Position numbers and translations under genes: made by a program. A DNA stretch of 29,800 nucleotides from MGBC102946 sp022793145 (lineage in GTDB: Bacteria; Bacillota_I; Bacilli_A; RF39; UBA660): the NCBI GenBank assembly GCA_947426265.1, contig CANEDJ010000014.1, positions 1 through 29,800 of the forward strand, in the 5' to 3' direction. The notes beneath the pieces were generated by a model, which made no database searches, was not told the DNA's origin, and saw only the letters and a program-made list of their open reading frames with translations. This document shows positions 23,420 to 29,800 of the stretch, piece after piece. Position 1 is the first letter of the stretch; each line of letters starts with the position of its first letter.

Positions 23420-23899
23420 ATGAAAAGTATTATTACAATATACATTGAAGATAAAGATGACTATACAAGTCCTTATAATAATCAAAAGCTAAATTCAGAA
23501 TTATTATCTTATATATTAGATGAAAATAAAGGAATTCCTTTAAATCATATCATAGAAATAGAAGTAAATAGCCCTCACCTATTTTCTAAAAATGAAAAAA
23601 ACGATTTTGTGAATATTTTACGTTCCAATCTTGGAGAAGACATTAAGGAAAGTTATTTAGAAATGAAATTAACCCATATTAGAGCAATCTTTTTATTTTT
23701 TATTGGTATTTTATTTATTTTATTTTCCTCTTTTATTTCTATACATGAATTGATATCTGAAATTGCACTTATCATAGGATGGGTCGGAGTATGGGAAGCT
23801 TGCTACATATTCCTATTTGATAACATGCACAACAGAATTAAAATCAGAAAATTTAAAAAATTAGTAAATGCAAAGGTAAATTTCTATGAAAAAAATTAA
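23420..23899 (+). CDS. Small membrane protein with two helices, unknown function
   Basis: The 159-residue protein has a soluble, acidic N-terminal region (1-85; IYIEDKDDY...YNNQKLNSELLSYIL), two hydrophobic helices (about 89-108 and 115-135) and a basic C-terminal tail. I do not recognise the family. ATG at 23420 was chosen because GGAG lies 8 bases upstream; about 50 further in-frame codons exist upstream but read like translated non-coding AT-rich DNA. Its end overlaps the thermonuclease gene by 14 bases, so the two are probably co-translated. The 180-base gap to the DUF3800-like gene shows no clear feature. Confidence 0.68.
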   Translation: MKSIITIYIEDKDDYTSPYNNQKLNSELLSYILDENKGIPLNHIIEIEVNSPHLFSKNEKNDFVNILRSNLGEDIKESYLEMKLTHIRAIFLFFIGILFILFSSFISIHELISEIALIIGWVGVWEACYIFLFDNMHNRIKIRKFKKLVNAKVNFYEKN

Positions 23900-24506
23900 A
23901 TTTTTACTTCTATTAAGCTTCTTTCTTTTTATACCAAATGTAACAGCGAATAATAAAATATCAGTTACACTTTCAAAATGTGTAGATGGTGACACAGCAA
24001 AATTCGAATTAAACGGAGAAACGATTACAGCTCGATTTCTTGCGATTGATACTCCCGAAACAAAACATCCAACAAAAGGAGAAGAACCTTGGGGAAAAGA
24101 AGCCAGCAATTTTACTTGTGAAAGTTTACAAAAAGCCAAGAAAATTGAACTAGAATATGATACTAATAGCGATAAAACAGATAAATATAATAGACATCTA
24201 GTATGGATTTTTATTGATGGCGAATTATTACAAGATAACATTATTAAAAAAGGATATGCAGAAGTTGCGTATTTATATGGAGATTATAAATATACCCCAT
24301 TATTACAAGATCATGAAACGATCGCTAAAAAAGAGAAATTAGGAATATGGGGAGAACAACCAAAAGAAAAAATCAATTACTGGTATATTATCTTTTGTAT
24401 TATTGGACTCATTGTTATTTACTTTATTGGCTCAAAAAAAACAAAAAATAAAATTAAAAATAAAATTAAAAAAACTTTAAAAAAAGAAATCCAGAGTCGT
24501 TTATAA
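23886..24506 (+). CDS. Membrane-anchored thermonuclease (SNase family)
   Basis: The 206-residue protein has a signal peptide (1-21), an SNase OB-fold domain (about 25-157), a transmembrane helix (165-182) and a short Lys-rich tail (183-206). The nuclease should face outward, anchored by the C-terminal helix with the basic tail inside. Active-site residues are present: D36 (VDGDTA), R50, D55 and E58 (RFLAIDTPET), and R103 (DKYNRHL), matching staphylococcal nuclease D21, R35, D40, E43 and R87. It should cut DNA and RNA with calcium. Possible roles are nutrient scavenging or degrading incoming DNA. AAAGGT lies before the ATG inside the preceding gene. Confidence 0.9.
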   Translation: MKKIKFLLLLSFFLFIPNVTANNKISVTLSKCVDGDTAKFELNGETITARFLAIDTPETKHPTKGEEPWGKEASNFTCESLQKAKKIELEYDTNSDKTDKYNRHLVWIFIDGELLQDNIIKKGYAEVAYLYGDYKYTPLLQDHETIAKKEKLGIWGEQPKEKINYWYIIFCIIGLIVIYFIGSKKTKNKIKNKIKKTLKKEIQSRL

Positions 24507-24518
24507 AACTCTGGATTT
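24487..24518. terminator. Bidirectional terminator
   Basis: AAATCCAGAGT (24487-24497) and ACTCTGGATTT (24508-24518) form an 11-bp stem with a 10-base loop. It is flanked by T-rich sequence on the plus side and A-rich sequence on the other. It serves both the thermonuclease gene (stop codon in the loop) and the convergent gene ending at 24518. Confidence 0.85.
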
Positions 24519-25198
24519 TATGAATTATAATCTTTATATATTTTTTTTAATTGTTTTTTATTTTGTCTAATCCATCGCTTATAACTGCTCGATGATGGTT
24601 GATAAGCAAAGAAGTCATAAAAACCATTTTGCTTTACATTAATACTAACAATAAAATTATATACATTTTTATTTAAATCCTGATAGACACAAAGAATTCT
24701 CAAATGGTCTTCTGTTATAATTCCATCTTCATCTTTTATATGATGAATTAGTTTTGTTTGCATCTTTTTTTCCTCTCCAGATGCAATATCAAAAGTTGTA
24801 AATAATTTTTGATTTCTTTCTTTGTTACTTTGTTGAGAACCATGAATCTGAGTGCCAACTAATAAATTATAAAATTTAATATTTGTGGCAACTCCATAAC
24901 CTATATTATGAATAATCAAATTTAAATCAAGGGTGTTCCCATTTTCTAATTTATCAATTTGTTCTATATCAATATACTCATTTAATTCTCGATAATTTCT
25001 TCCTAAAGCAATCAAGTAATAAGCATATAAATCAATTTTTTCTAACGCTTCTATTTTACTTAATACCAAATATGGTCTATGCTTTTCCATATTTTCATAT
25101 TTAATACGATTACTTACTGTATAAATCGTCGCAAAAACAGTAATCAATAATGACAATAAAGGAAATAAAACATTTAACCAAAACTCTAATAAATTCAT
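24518..25198 (-). CDS. Hypothetical protein with an N-terminal membrane anchor
   Basis: The 226-residue protein has one hydrophobic helix (about 7-29), then a soluble domain with alternating strands (LDLNLIIHNIGYGVATNIKFYN, about 90-112), and ends with a very basic tail. The positively charged stretch after the helix predicts the bulk is cytoplasmic. The LHNxGxGxAxN-type strand pattern resembles immunoglobulin-like domains of anchored hypothetical proteins, but no function can be given. AGGTGAG precedes the ATG. It starts 8 bases after the Nudix gene, so the two form an operon. Confidence 0.75.
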   Translation of the reverse strand: MNLLEFWLNVLFPLLSLLITVFATIYTVSNRIKYENMEKHRPYLVLSKIEALEKIDLYAYYLIALGRNYRELNEYIDIEQIDKLENGNTLDLNLIIHNIGYGVATNIKFYNLLVGTQIHGSQQSNKERNQKLFTTFDIASGEEKKMQTKLIHHIKDEDGIITEDHLRILCVYQDLNKNVYNFIVSINVKQNGFYDFFAYQPSSSSYKRWIRQNKKQLKKIYKDYNS

Positions 25199-25206
25199 AC
25201 ACTCAC

Positions 25207-25641
25207 CTATTTTAAATAATGTTCTAAAATATAATCCATTGTTATCTTTATATCAGGGAATACATCCAAAGCTTCTAGCTGCTCTCTCGTAAACCATCCA
25301 ATTCCTAAACTTTCTTCCACATTTAAAACGACTTCTTTATCATTTAATGGGACTGCTGCATAGGTAATATCAATGTGCATGTCCCCTTTTAAATTTCTAT
25401 TACACTGAATTCCTAAAGGTCTAATGAAATCATCTTCTCTAGGAAATCTTCTTCCCAATAATTTAATTTTTAATCCAGTTTCTTCATATACTTCTCGCAT
25501 AGCTGTTTCTTCTGGCGTCTCATTATCTTCAATATGGCCACCTGGCTGAACCCATTTATGAAATTTTTTATGAAATACCAATAATAACTTTTTAGTTTTA
25601 GGATCTACTACAAAAACAGATGCACAAAAATGTCTATTCAT
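25207..25641 (-). CDS. Nudix hydrolase
   Basis: This 144-residue protein contains a complete Nudix box, G-HIEDN-E-TPEETAM-REVYEETGL (GX5EX7REUXEEXGU), whose glutamates bind magnesium for hydrolysis of a nucleoside diphosphate linked to another group. QPGGH before the box and the final helix are standard. The substrate cannot be set from sequence; WVQPGGHIEDNETP resembles general housekeeping or NTP-sanitising members. ATG at 25641 was chosen for GGGTGATG upstream. It is followed closely by the anchored protein gene. Confidence 0.93.
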   Translation of the reverse strand: MNRHFCASVFVVDPKTKKLLLVFHKKFHKWVQPGGHIEDNETPEETAMREVYEETGLKIKLLGRRFPREDDFIRPLGIQCNRNLKGDMHIDITYAAVPLNDKEVVLNVEESLGIGWFTREQLEALDVFPDIKITMDYILEHYLK

Positions 25642-25664
25642 ATCATCACCCAATTTTATGGTAG

Positions 25665-25685
25665 CAAAAAAAAAGACAAAAGTCT
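25665..25685 (-). terminator. Terminator of the DUF421 gene
   Basis: AGAC (25674-25677) and GTCT (25682-25685) with flanking A/T pairs form a short hairpin, followed on the minus strand by nine T. Confidence 0.65.
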
Positions 25686-25721
25686 ATTTTTTATTGATTC
25701 CATAAAGTCCAATTGTGTCAA

Positions 25722-26456
25722 CTACTCTAATACATCAGTAGGATTCACTCCTCTATTTTTTTCATAAATAACCAATTTTTCATTCATATCAACAGTGGCA
25801 AGCATAATATCATCTAGCTTTTTATATCCTTTTATTTTTAACTCTTTTTCTAACCAATTTTCATCTTTATGAATGTTCTCCAAATTATTTTTCATAATTT
25901 TTCCATCTATAATTACATTAGCACATAAACCTTGCTTTGTTGCCTTTAAATTCATATCTTTCATTGTTACTGGTTTATACTCACCTTTAGGTAAAATACT
26001 GACTGTTCCATTCGTCTCCATAATAGCATATTCTATTTCACTAATATCAAAATAGCCATTGATTCTACATTCTTCTAAAAGCTCATTAATATCAAATTTC
26101 ACTTTTTTTAAACCATCTATTAATAATTCTCCATGTTCAATTAAAATTGTAGGGACCCCCATAAAAAAGCGTCTTAAATAAATACTTTTCATAGATAAAA
26201 TTGATACAATATAAGCTACCAAACCAAAAATGATAACAGCTACTGTTCCATTTATATAATTCGTTTCCAAATTTATAGACATCTCCGCTGCAAAATTTCC
26301 AATAGAAATTCCAATTACATAATCAAATAAACTAAGCTGAGATACTTGTTTTTTCCCTAACATTTTGGTAACTAAAAATAAAGTTACTAATGATAATAAA
26401 CTTCTTACAACAACATCTAGCACTTCTATTGCTTTAAAATCCATATTAAAATTCAT
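25722..26456 (-). CDS. DUF421/YetF-family membrane protein
   Basis: The 244-residue protein has three N-terminal membrane helices (about 10-30, 42-62 and 68-90) with the family motif KMLGKKQVSQLSLFDYVIGISIGN. Two tandem small cytoplasmic domains follow (GVPTILIEHG, INELLEECRINGYFDISEIEYAIMETNG). This matches Bacillus YetF/YdfS/YrbG (DUF421). A B. subtilis relative acts in spore membrane or germination physiology, but the general role is unclear. ATG at 26456 was chosen for GGTGAT 3 bases upstream. It is monocistronic, followed by a terminator. Confidence 0.9.
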   Translation of the reverse strand: MNFNMDFKAIEVLDVVVRSLLSLVTLFLVTKMLGKKQVSQLSLFDYVIGISIGNFAAEMSINLETNYINGTVAVIIFGLVAYIVSILSMKSIYLRRFFMGVPTILIEHGELLIDGLKKVKFDINELLEECRINGYFDISEIEYAIMETNGTVSILPKGEYKPVTMKDMNLKATKQGLCANVIIDGKIMKNNLENIHKDENWLEKELKIKGYKKLDDIMLATVDMNEKLVIYEKNRGVNPTDVLE

Positions 26457-26540
26457 GTTATCACCATTTATAGTATGTAAATCTTTATAAACTTTATTCA
26501 TAAATAATTTTTTAAATAAGCTTAATAGCGATAAACAAAA

Positions 26541-26566
26541 AAAGAAAATTGTATTAAAACTTTCTT
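26541..26566 (-). terminator. AT-rich terminator of tagO
   Basis: AAGAAA (26542-26547) and TTTCTT (26561-26566) form a 6-bp stem with a 13-base loop, followed on the minus strand by a T-run. It is weak but correctly placed just after the stop codon. Confidence 0.45.
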
Positions 26567-26573
26567 CTTTATG

Positions 26574-27650
26574 TTAAATTTTTTCACTTTTTTTGTCTTT
26601 CTTAAACAACTTCTTTTTCATTTCTTCACCATCAAATACAATATTAGTTTTTACAACAAATAGTACTACAATTACAAGCAAAAGTCCATAAATAATATAT
26701 CCTAACATTTGATCCTTCAAGACATATACAATAGATGCTAGTGCAAATAATAAATTGATTGCATAAATTGCTAATACTGTTGCTCTTTGAGAAAAATTAC
26801 GATTTAATAACTGATGATGGATATGAAACTTATCTGGTGTTGAAATACTTTCCCCTTTTAGAGCTCTTCTAATAATTGCAAATATTGTGTCTAAAATTGG
26901 AATAGCCAAAATAAGAAGTGGAATAATTAAAGAAGTCATTGTTACATTTTTAAATCCCAATAAAGCGATCACTGCAATAATAAACCCCAAAAACATAGAA
27001 CCACTGTCACCCATAAAAATACTTGCAGGATTAAAATTATGAACTAAAAAGCCTAATGCGGATCCCAGCATTATAAAAGTTAATACAAAATCTAGTCCCG
27101 CTTTTCCTTGCATGGTCGCAATAATTCCAATCGTTAAAAAGTAAATAGAACTAATCCCTGAAGCAAGTCCATCTAAGCCATCTATCAAATTCATGCAATT
27201 AATACAACCTAATATAAAGAAAATTGAAATAGGGTATGCAAGAATACCAAAATCAAAATACAATCCAAAAGCACTAATATCTTTCAACAAAATATTCCCA
27301 TAAAAAACAACAATACAAGCTGCTACTAATTGTCCTACAAATTTATGAGAGGCTTTTAATGGTTTTACATCATCAACTACTCCTGTTAATACAACAATAA
27401 AACTACCAATTAATATAGAATTCATAGTTCCACTATGAGTGCCAAATAACATGTATCCTAATAAAAAACCAAAATATATTCCAAGTCCTCCTAAACGAGG
27501 CATCGGCTGTTTATGTACTTTTCTAGCATTTGGTATATCTACAGCACCAATATGAAGGGCTATTTTTTTTACAAATGGTATTATAAATGTTACAAATAAA
27601 AAAGTTGTAAATACCATTAATAAAATTCTTGTTAATAATTCTTGATCCAT
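26574..27650 (-). CDS. tagO: Undecaprenyl-phosphate N-acetylglucosaminyl-1-phosphate transferase (TagO/WecA)
   Basis: TagO/WecA moves GlcNAc-1-phosphate from UDP-GlcNAc to undecaprenyl phosphate, the first step of wall teichoic acid and related polymers. The 358-residue protein is almost wholly membrane-embedded (about ten helices). Motifs present are VVDDVKPLKA (metal/substrate aspartates), NLIDGLDGLASG, MGDSGSMFLGF and the cytoplasmic HIHHQLL loop that separates TagO/WecA from MraY. The start at 27650 has GGTGAAAG upstream; two earlier in-frame ATGs at 27668 and 27662 lack one. It follows mbl after a terminator and probably has its own promoter near 27660-27700. Confidence 0.92.
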   Translation of the reverse strand: MDQELLTRILLMVFTTFLFVTFIIPFVKKIALHIGAVDIPNARKVHKQPMPRLGGLGIYFGFLLGYMLFGTHSGTMNSILIGSFIVVLTGVVDDVKPLKASHKFVGQLVAACIVVFYGNILLKDISAFGLYFDFGILAYPISIFFILGCINCMNLIDGLDGLASGISSIYFLTIGIIATMQGKAGLDFVLTFIMLGSALGFLVHNFNPASIFMGDSGSMFLGFIIAVIALLGFKNVTMTSLIIPLLILAIPILDTIFAIIRRALKGESISTPDKFHIHHQLLNRNFSQRATVLAIYAINLLFALASIVYVLKDQMLGYIIYGLLLVIVVLFVVKTNIVFDGEEMKKKLFKKDKKSEKI

Positions 27651-27673
27651 AACTTTCACCATATTCATTTTAT

Positions 27674-27699
27674 CAAAAAAACATTAGAATGTCTAATGT
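27674..27699 (-). terminator. Terminator of the spoIIID-mbl region
   Basis: ACATTAG (27681-27687) and CTAATGT (27693-27699) form a perfect 7-bp stem with a 5-base loop, followed on the minus strand by seven T. It lies between mbl and tagO, only 24 bases before the tagO start, so it overlaps the likely tagO promoter. Confidence 0.8.
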
Positions 27700-27783
27700 C
27701 TCCTGTAATAGAATATTATGATCTTTTATAATAAAAGCTTTTGTGAAGATGCTATTGTAACTAAACTGTTTATTATTTAACTA

Positions 27784-28773
27784 TCAATGATCCATCAAAT
27801 GAATATTATCAAGCAGTATTCCTGTTCCTTCTACTACACAAGTAAGCGGACTTTCAGCAATAAAAACAGGCACTTTCAATTCATGAGATAATAATTCATC
27901 AAAACCATCAATCAAAGCACCTCCTCCTGTAATAACGATTCCCTTATCAATGATATCGGCTGCTAATTCTGGAGGAGTTTGTTCTAATACATTCTTTGCT
28001 GTATGAACGATAATATAGACACTTTCTTTTAATGCTTCTTCTATTTCTTCTGAAGAAATCGTGACTGTATGAGGTAAACCAGTTACCAAATCTCTTCCTC
28101 TTACTTCCATTTTTTCTTTCTTATGTTCTGGAAATACTGTTCCCACTGTAATTTTTATTTCCTCTGCAGTACAATCTCCAATTAATAGCTTATATTTATC
28201 TTTAATATATTTCATAATATCATTATCAAATACATTTCCAGCTACTTTAATCGAAGAACTATTCACAATTCCACCTAAAGATAAAACCGCTATATCCGTT
28301 GTTCCACCGCCTATATCAATCACCATATTTCCACTTGGTTTTGAAATATCCATTCCTGCTCCGACAGCTGCTACTTTTGGTTCTTCTTCTAAAAAAACTT
28401 TCTTTGCTCCTGTTCTTTCTGCTGCCTCTTTTATCGCATTTTTTTCTACCTGCGTAATATTTGATGGACAACATATTAAAATTCTTGGTCTAGACAGAAA
28501 ACTTCTTCCATTTATCTTTTTTATAAAATGATCTAACATAATTTCAGTTATTTCAAAATCTGCAATCACACCATCTTTCATTGGCCTTATTGCTTTCACT
28601 CTACCAGGCGTTCTACCAAGCATTTCTCTTGCTTCTTTTCCAACTGCTAACGGTTTTTTGGTTTCTGAGTCTATTGCAACCACACTAGGTTCATTTAAAA
28701 CAATTCCTTGACCTTTTATATAAATTAAGACATTTGCTGTTCCTAAATCAATTCCAATATCTTTTGCAAACAT
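27784..28773 (-). CDS. mbl: MreB-like cytoskeletal protein Mbl
   Basis: This 329-residue actin-like ATPase forms membrane-associated filaments that guide side-wall synthesis. It has the MreB phosphate-1 loop DIGIDLGTANVLIY (5-18), phosphate-2 IDIGGGTTDIAVLSLGGIV and the adenosine motif VITGGGALIDGFDELL. Length matches the family (about 333). MreB and Mbl are hard to separate by sequence; Mbl is chosen because it lies directly after spoIIID and spoIIQ, the B. subtilis order. AAGAGGG lies 6 bases before the ATG, and the gene is 14 bases after spoIIID. Confidence 0.93.
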   Translation of the reverse strand: MFAKDIGIDLGTANVLIYIKGQGIVLNEPSVVAIDSETKKPLAVGKEAREMLGRTPGRVKAIRPMKDGVIADFEITEIMLDHFIKKINGRSFLSRPRILICCPSNITQVEKNAIKEAAERTGAKKVFLEEEPKVAAVGAGMDISKPSGNMVIDIGGGTTDIAVLSLGGIVNSSSIKVAGNVFDNDIMKYIKDKYKLLIGDCTAEEIKITVGTVFPEHKKEKMEVRGRDLVTGLPHTVTISSEEIEEALKESVYIIVHTAKNVLEQTPPELAADIIDKGIVITGGGALIDGFDELLSHELKVPVFIAESPLTCVVEGTGILLDNIHLMDH

Positions 28774-28787
28774 TTTTACCCTCTTTT

Positions 28788-29042
28788 CTATTCACTTTTT
28801 AATTCTTTTAAATATCTTTGTCTAGTTGATTCTCCTCCTCTTAAATGACGAATCTCTTTATGATATTTTAGTATCGCATCCACTTCTTGAAACAAGGCAA
28901 AATCTATGGATTTCAATCGCTCATGTAAATCTTTATGAACAGTACTTTTTGATACCTTAAACTTTTTTGCTATCTCTCTTACGGTTTCTCTTGTTTCTAA
29001 TATATAAGAAGCCTCTTTTTTAATTCGTTCTTCCTTATACAC
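28788..29042 (-). CDS. spoIIID: Sporulation transcription factor SpoIIID
   Basis: SpoIIID activates and represses many sigma-E genes in the mother cell. The 84-residue protein has the diagnostic helix-turn-helix TVREIAKKFKVSKSTVHKDL, followed by ERL and YHKEIRHLRGGESTRQRY, nearly the family consensus. Translation starts at GTG (minus-strand codon at 29042-29040), supported by GAGGTG 7 bases upstream. It lies between spoIIQ and mbl, so it is probably transcribed from its own sigma-E-like promoter and reads into mbl. Confidence 0.96.
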   Translation of the reverse strand: MYKEERIKKEASYILETRETVREIAKKFKVSKSTVHKDLHERLKSIDFALFQEVDAILKYHKEIRHLRGGESTRQRYLKELKSE

Positions 29043-29061
29043 AATCTAACACCTCTTACTT

Positions 29062-29091
29062 TAAGTATATAAAATAAGCATGCCTTTATAC
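29062..29091 (-). promoter_or_regulatory. Possible sigma-E-type promoter of spoIIID
   Basis: On the minus strand GTATAAA (plus 29085-29091) and TATACTTA (29062-29069) are spaced 15 bp. This resembles the sigma-E pattern (ATA, about 16, CATAC). TATA-like strings are common in this AT-rich DNA, so support is modest. Confidence 0.35.
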
Positions 29092-29093
29092 CG

Positions 29094-29115
29094 AAAAAAA
29101 GAGCAAATAGCCCTT
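29094..29115 (-). terminator. Terminator of spoIIQ
   Basis: On the minus strand AAGGGC and GCTCTT (plus 29110-29115 and 29099-29104) pair with one G-T around a 5-base loop, followed by TTTTTTT-type sequence. The stop codon overlaps the stem. Confidence 0.7.
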
Positions 29116-29752
29116 ATATTTCACTAATAGATTTATCATAGTAATTTTCAGGGTTTACAGTTTGACCTTTAATAATAAGTTCTAAATCTAAATGACTACC
29201 CAAATCTTTAGCAATGTTATTTGTGCCACTCTTTCCTAACACAGTTCCTTGTTGAATTTTGTCTCCTTTTTTTACACTAATTTCGCTTAGACTACTATAA
29301 ATACTAATCATTTCATTACTATGTTCTATCTCTACAATATTTCCAAGTAAAGAATCTTCTTTTATGTCAATTACTGTGCCATCTAATATAGCAACAACAT
29401 CAAAGCCATCTTTTCCTCCATAACTGATTCCACTATTCTGTAAATAAGTATTCTCATGATAAAGTATAGAGTTAATTTGAGTATCTGCTCCACCTTGATA
29501 ATCATAATAGTTTTTTACAATTTTAATCTCTTTATCAGTATATGGCCTTATAAATTTTGTTTCATCTCCCACAACTGGGATATCCTCACTAAAAATAGTA
29601 TCTGAAACATAAGTTGGTCTATCTTTTTCATTATCTTTAAATGAATCTTTTGATAAAGTCCCCTCTATTAAAAATATTGTACCTAATATAAGAAATACTG
29701 CTGAAACATAGATTCCATATAATACTGGTTTTTTTAATCTTCTATTTGTCAT
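29114..29752 (-). CDS. spoIIQ: SpoIIQ-like stage II sporulation protein, degenerate M23 (LytM) domain
   Basis: SpoIIQ is a forespore membrane protein that pairs with SpoIIIAH across the intermembrane space during engulfment. The 212-residue protein has one membrane helix (about 10-30), a linker, and an M23/LytM-like domain (about 85-205). The ligands for zinc are lost. Where active enzymes have H-x-G-x-D, this one reads NSGISYGGKDGFD, and the H-x-H motif reads HLD (GSHLDLEL). B. subtilis SpoIIQ is also degenerate at the first histidine site. Hence it is probably structural, not lytic. ATG at 29752 was chosen for GAGGTGAG upstream. Position beside spoIIID-mbl supports the name. Confidence 0.88.
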   Translation of the reverse strand: MTNRRLKKPVLYGIYVSAVFLILGTIFLIEGTLSKDSFKDNEKDRPTYVSDTIFSEDIPVVGDETKFIRPYTDKEIKIVKNYYDYQGGADTQINSILYHENTYLQNSGISYGGKDGFDVVAILDGTVIDIKEDSLLGNIVEIEHSNEMISIYSSLSEISVKKGDKIQQGTVLGKSGTNNIAKDLGSHLDLELIIKGQTVNPENYYDKSISEI

Positions 29753-29770
29753 TTTTCTCACCTCTATTTT

Positions 29771-29800
29771 AAGTGTGAGCAAAAATAAAATTTTTTATAC
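29771..29800 (-). promoter_or_regulatory. Candidate sigma-F promoter of spoIIQ
   Basis: On the minus strand GTATA (plus 29796-29800) and GCTCACACTT (29771-29780) are 15 bp apart. The sigma-F pattern is GYATA, about 15 bp, then GGnnAnAnT; only the second G differs. In B. subtilis spoIIQ is sigma-F dependent. The site is at the window edge. Confidence 0.6.

Noticed and set aside
23861..24241. A 126-codon minus-strand open frame
   Set aside because: It is antisense to the thermonuclease gene, whose active-site motifs and start signals are clear.

Overview
The window looks like chromosomal DNA from an AT-rich, endospore-forming member of the Bacillota (Bacilli/Erysipelotrichales-like; genus cannot be fixed from sequence alone). 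The grounds are strong purine-rich ribosome-binding sites (often AGGTGAT, GGAGG), many compact rho-independent terminators, a spoIIQ-spoIIID-mbl cluster, a cotJ spore-coat operon, and the Gram-positive order ecfA-ecfA'-ecfT-truA-rplM-rpsI. TGA is used as a stop codon (for example at the ends of ecfT and of the nucleotidyltransferase gene), so this is the standard bacterial code rather than Mycoplasma code 4.

Layout. 1-1206: a membrane protein of unknown function and tRNA-His, both on the minus strand. 1363-2419: a spore-coat operon on the plus strand, with an apparent CotJA-CotJB fusion followed by the manganese-catalase-like CotJC. 2647-4018: a small zinc-ribbon protein (minus) and D-Ala-D-Ala ligase (plus). 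4015-20301: a long minus-strand block. Read in its own direction it runs typA; a transglutaminase-like protein; ecfA1-ecfA2-ecfT-truA; rplM-rpsI; a small unknown gene; an AAA ATPase; a toxin-antitoxin-like pair (winged-helix regulator plus AbiEii-type nucleotidyltransferase) overlapping a DNA glycosylase gene; a short-chain dehydrogenase with a stand-alone GlmU acetyltransferase domain; a membrane-bound XRE regulator; and an ABC-F ATPase. 20414-24506: a plus-strand island with an IS30-family element, a DUF3800-like gene, a two-helix membrane protein and a membrane-anchored thermonuclease. 24518-29752: minus-strand genes for a membrane protein, a Nudix hydrolase, a DUF421/YetF protein, TagO/WecA, Mbl, SpoIIID and SpoIIQ.

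How the genes fit together. SpoIIQ (forespore side of the engulfment channel), SpoIIID (mother-cell regulator) and CotJ (coat) are sporulation functions. Mbl, TagO, Ddl and the GlmU domain serve envelope synthesis. EcfA1/A2/T form the energising module of vitamin transporters. L13, S9, TruA, TypA and possibly the ABC-F act on the ribosome or tRNA.

The most interesting accessory unit is 8850-11116. A MarR-like winged-helix protein, a nucleotidyltransferase resembling AbiEii toxins and a UDG-superfamily deoxyinosine-type glycosylase overlap in one operon. Their promoter carries a palindrome between the -35 and -10 boxes, inside a wider set of TGTTAT half-sites. Other unusual points are the CotJA-CotJB fusion, the stand-alone GlmU acetyltransferase, altered Q-loops in both ECF ATPases, a SpoIIQ lacking zinc ligands behind a sigma-F-like promoter, and repeated sequence inside the IS30 element.
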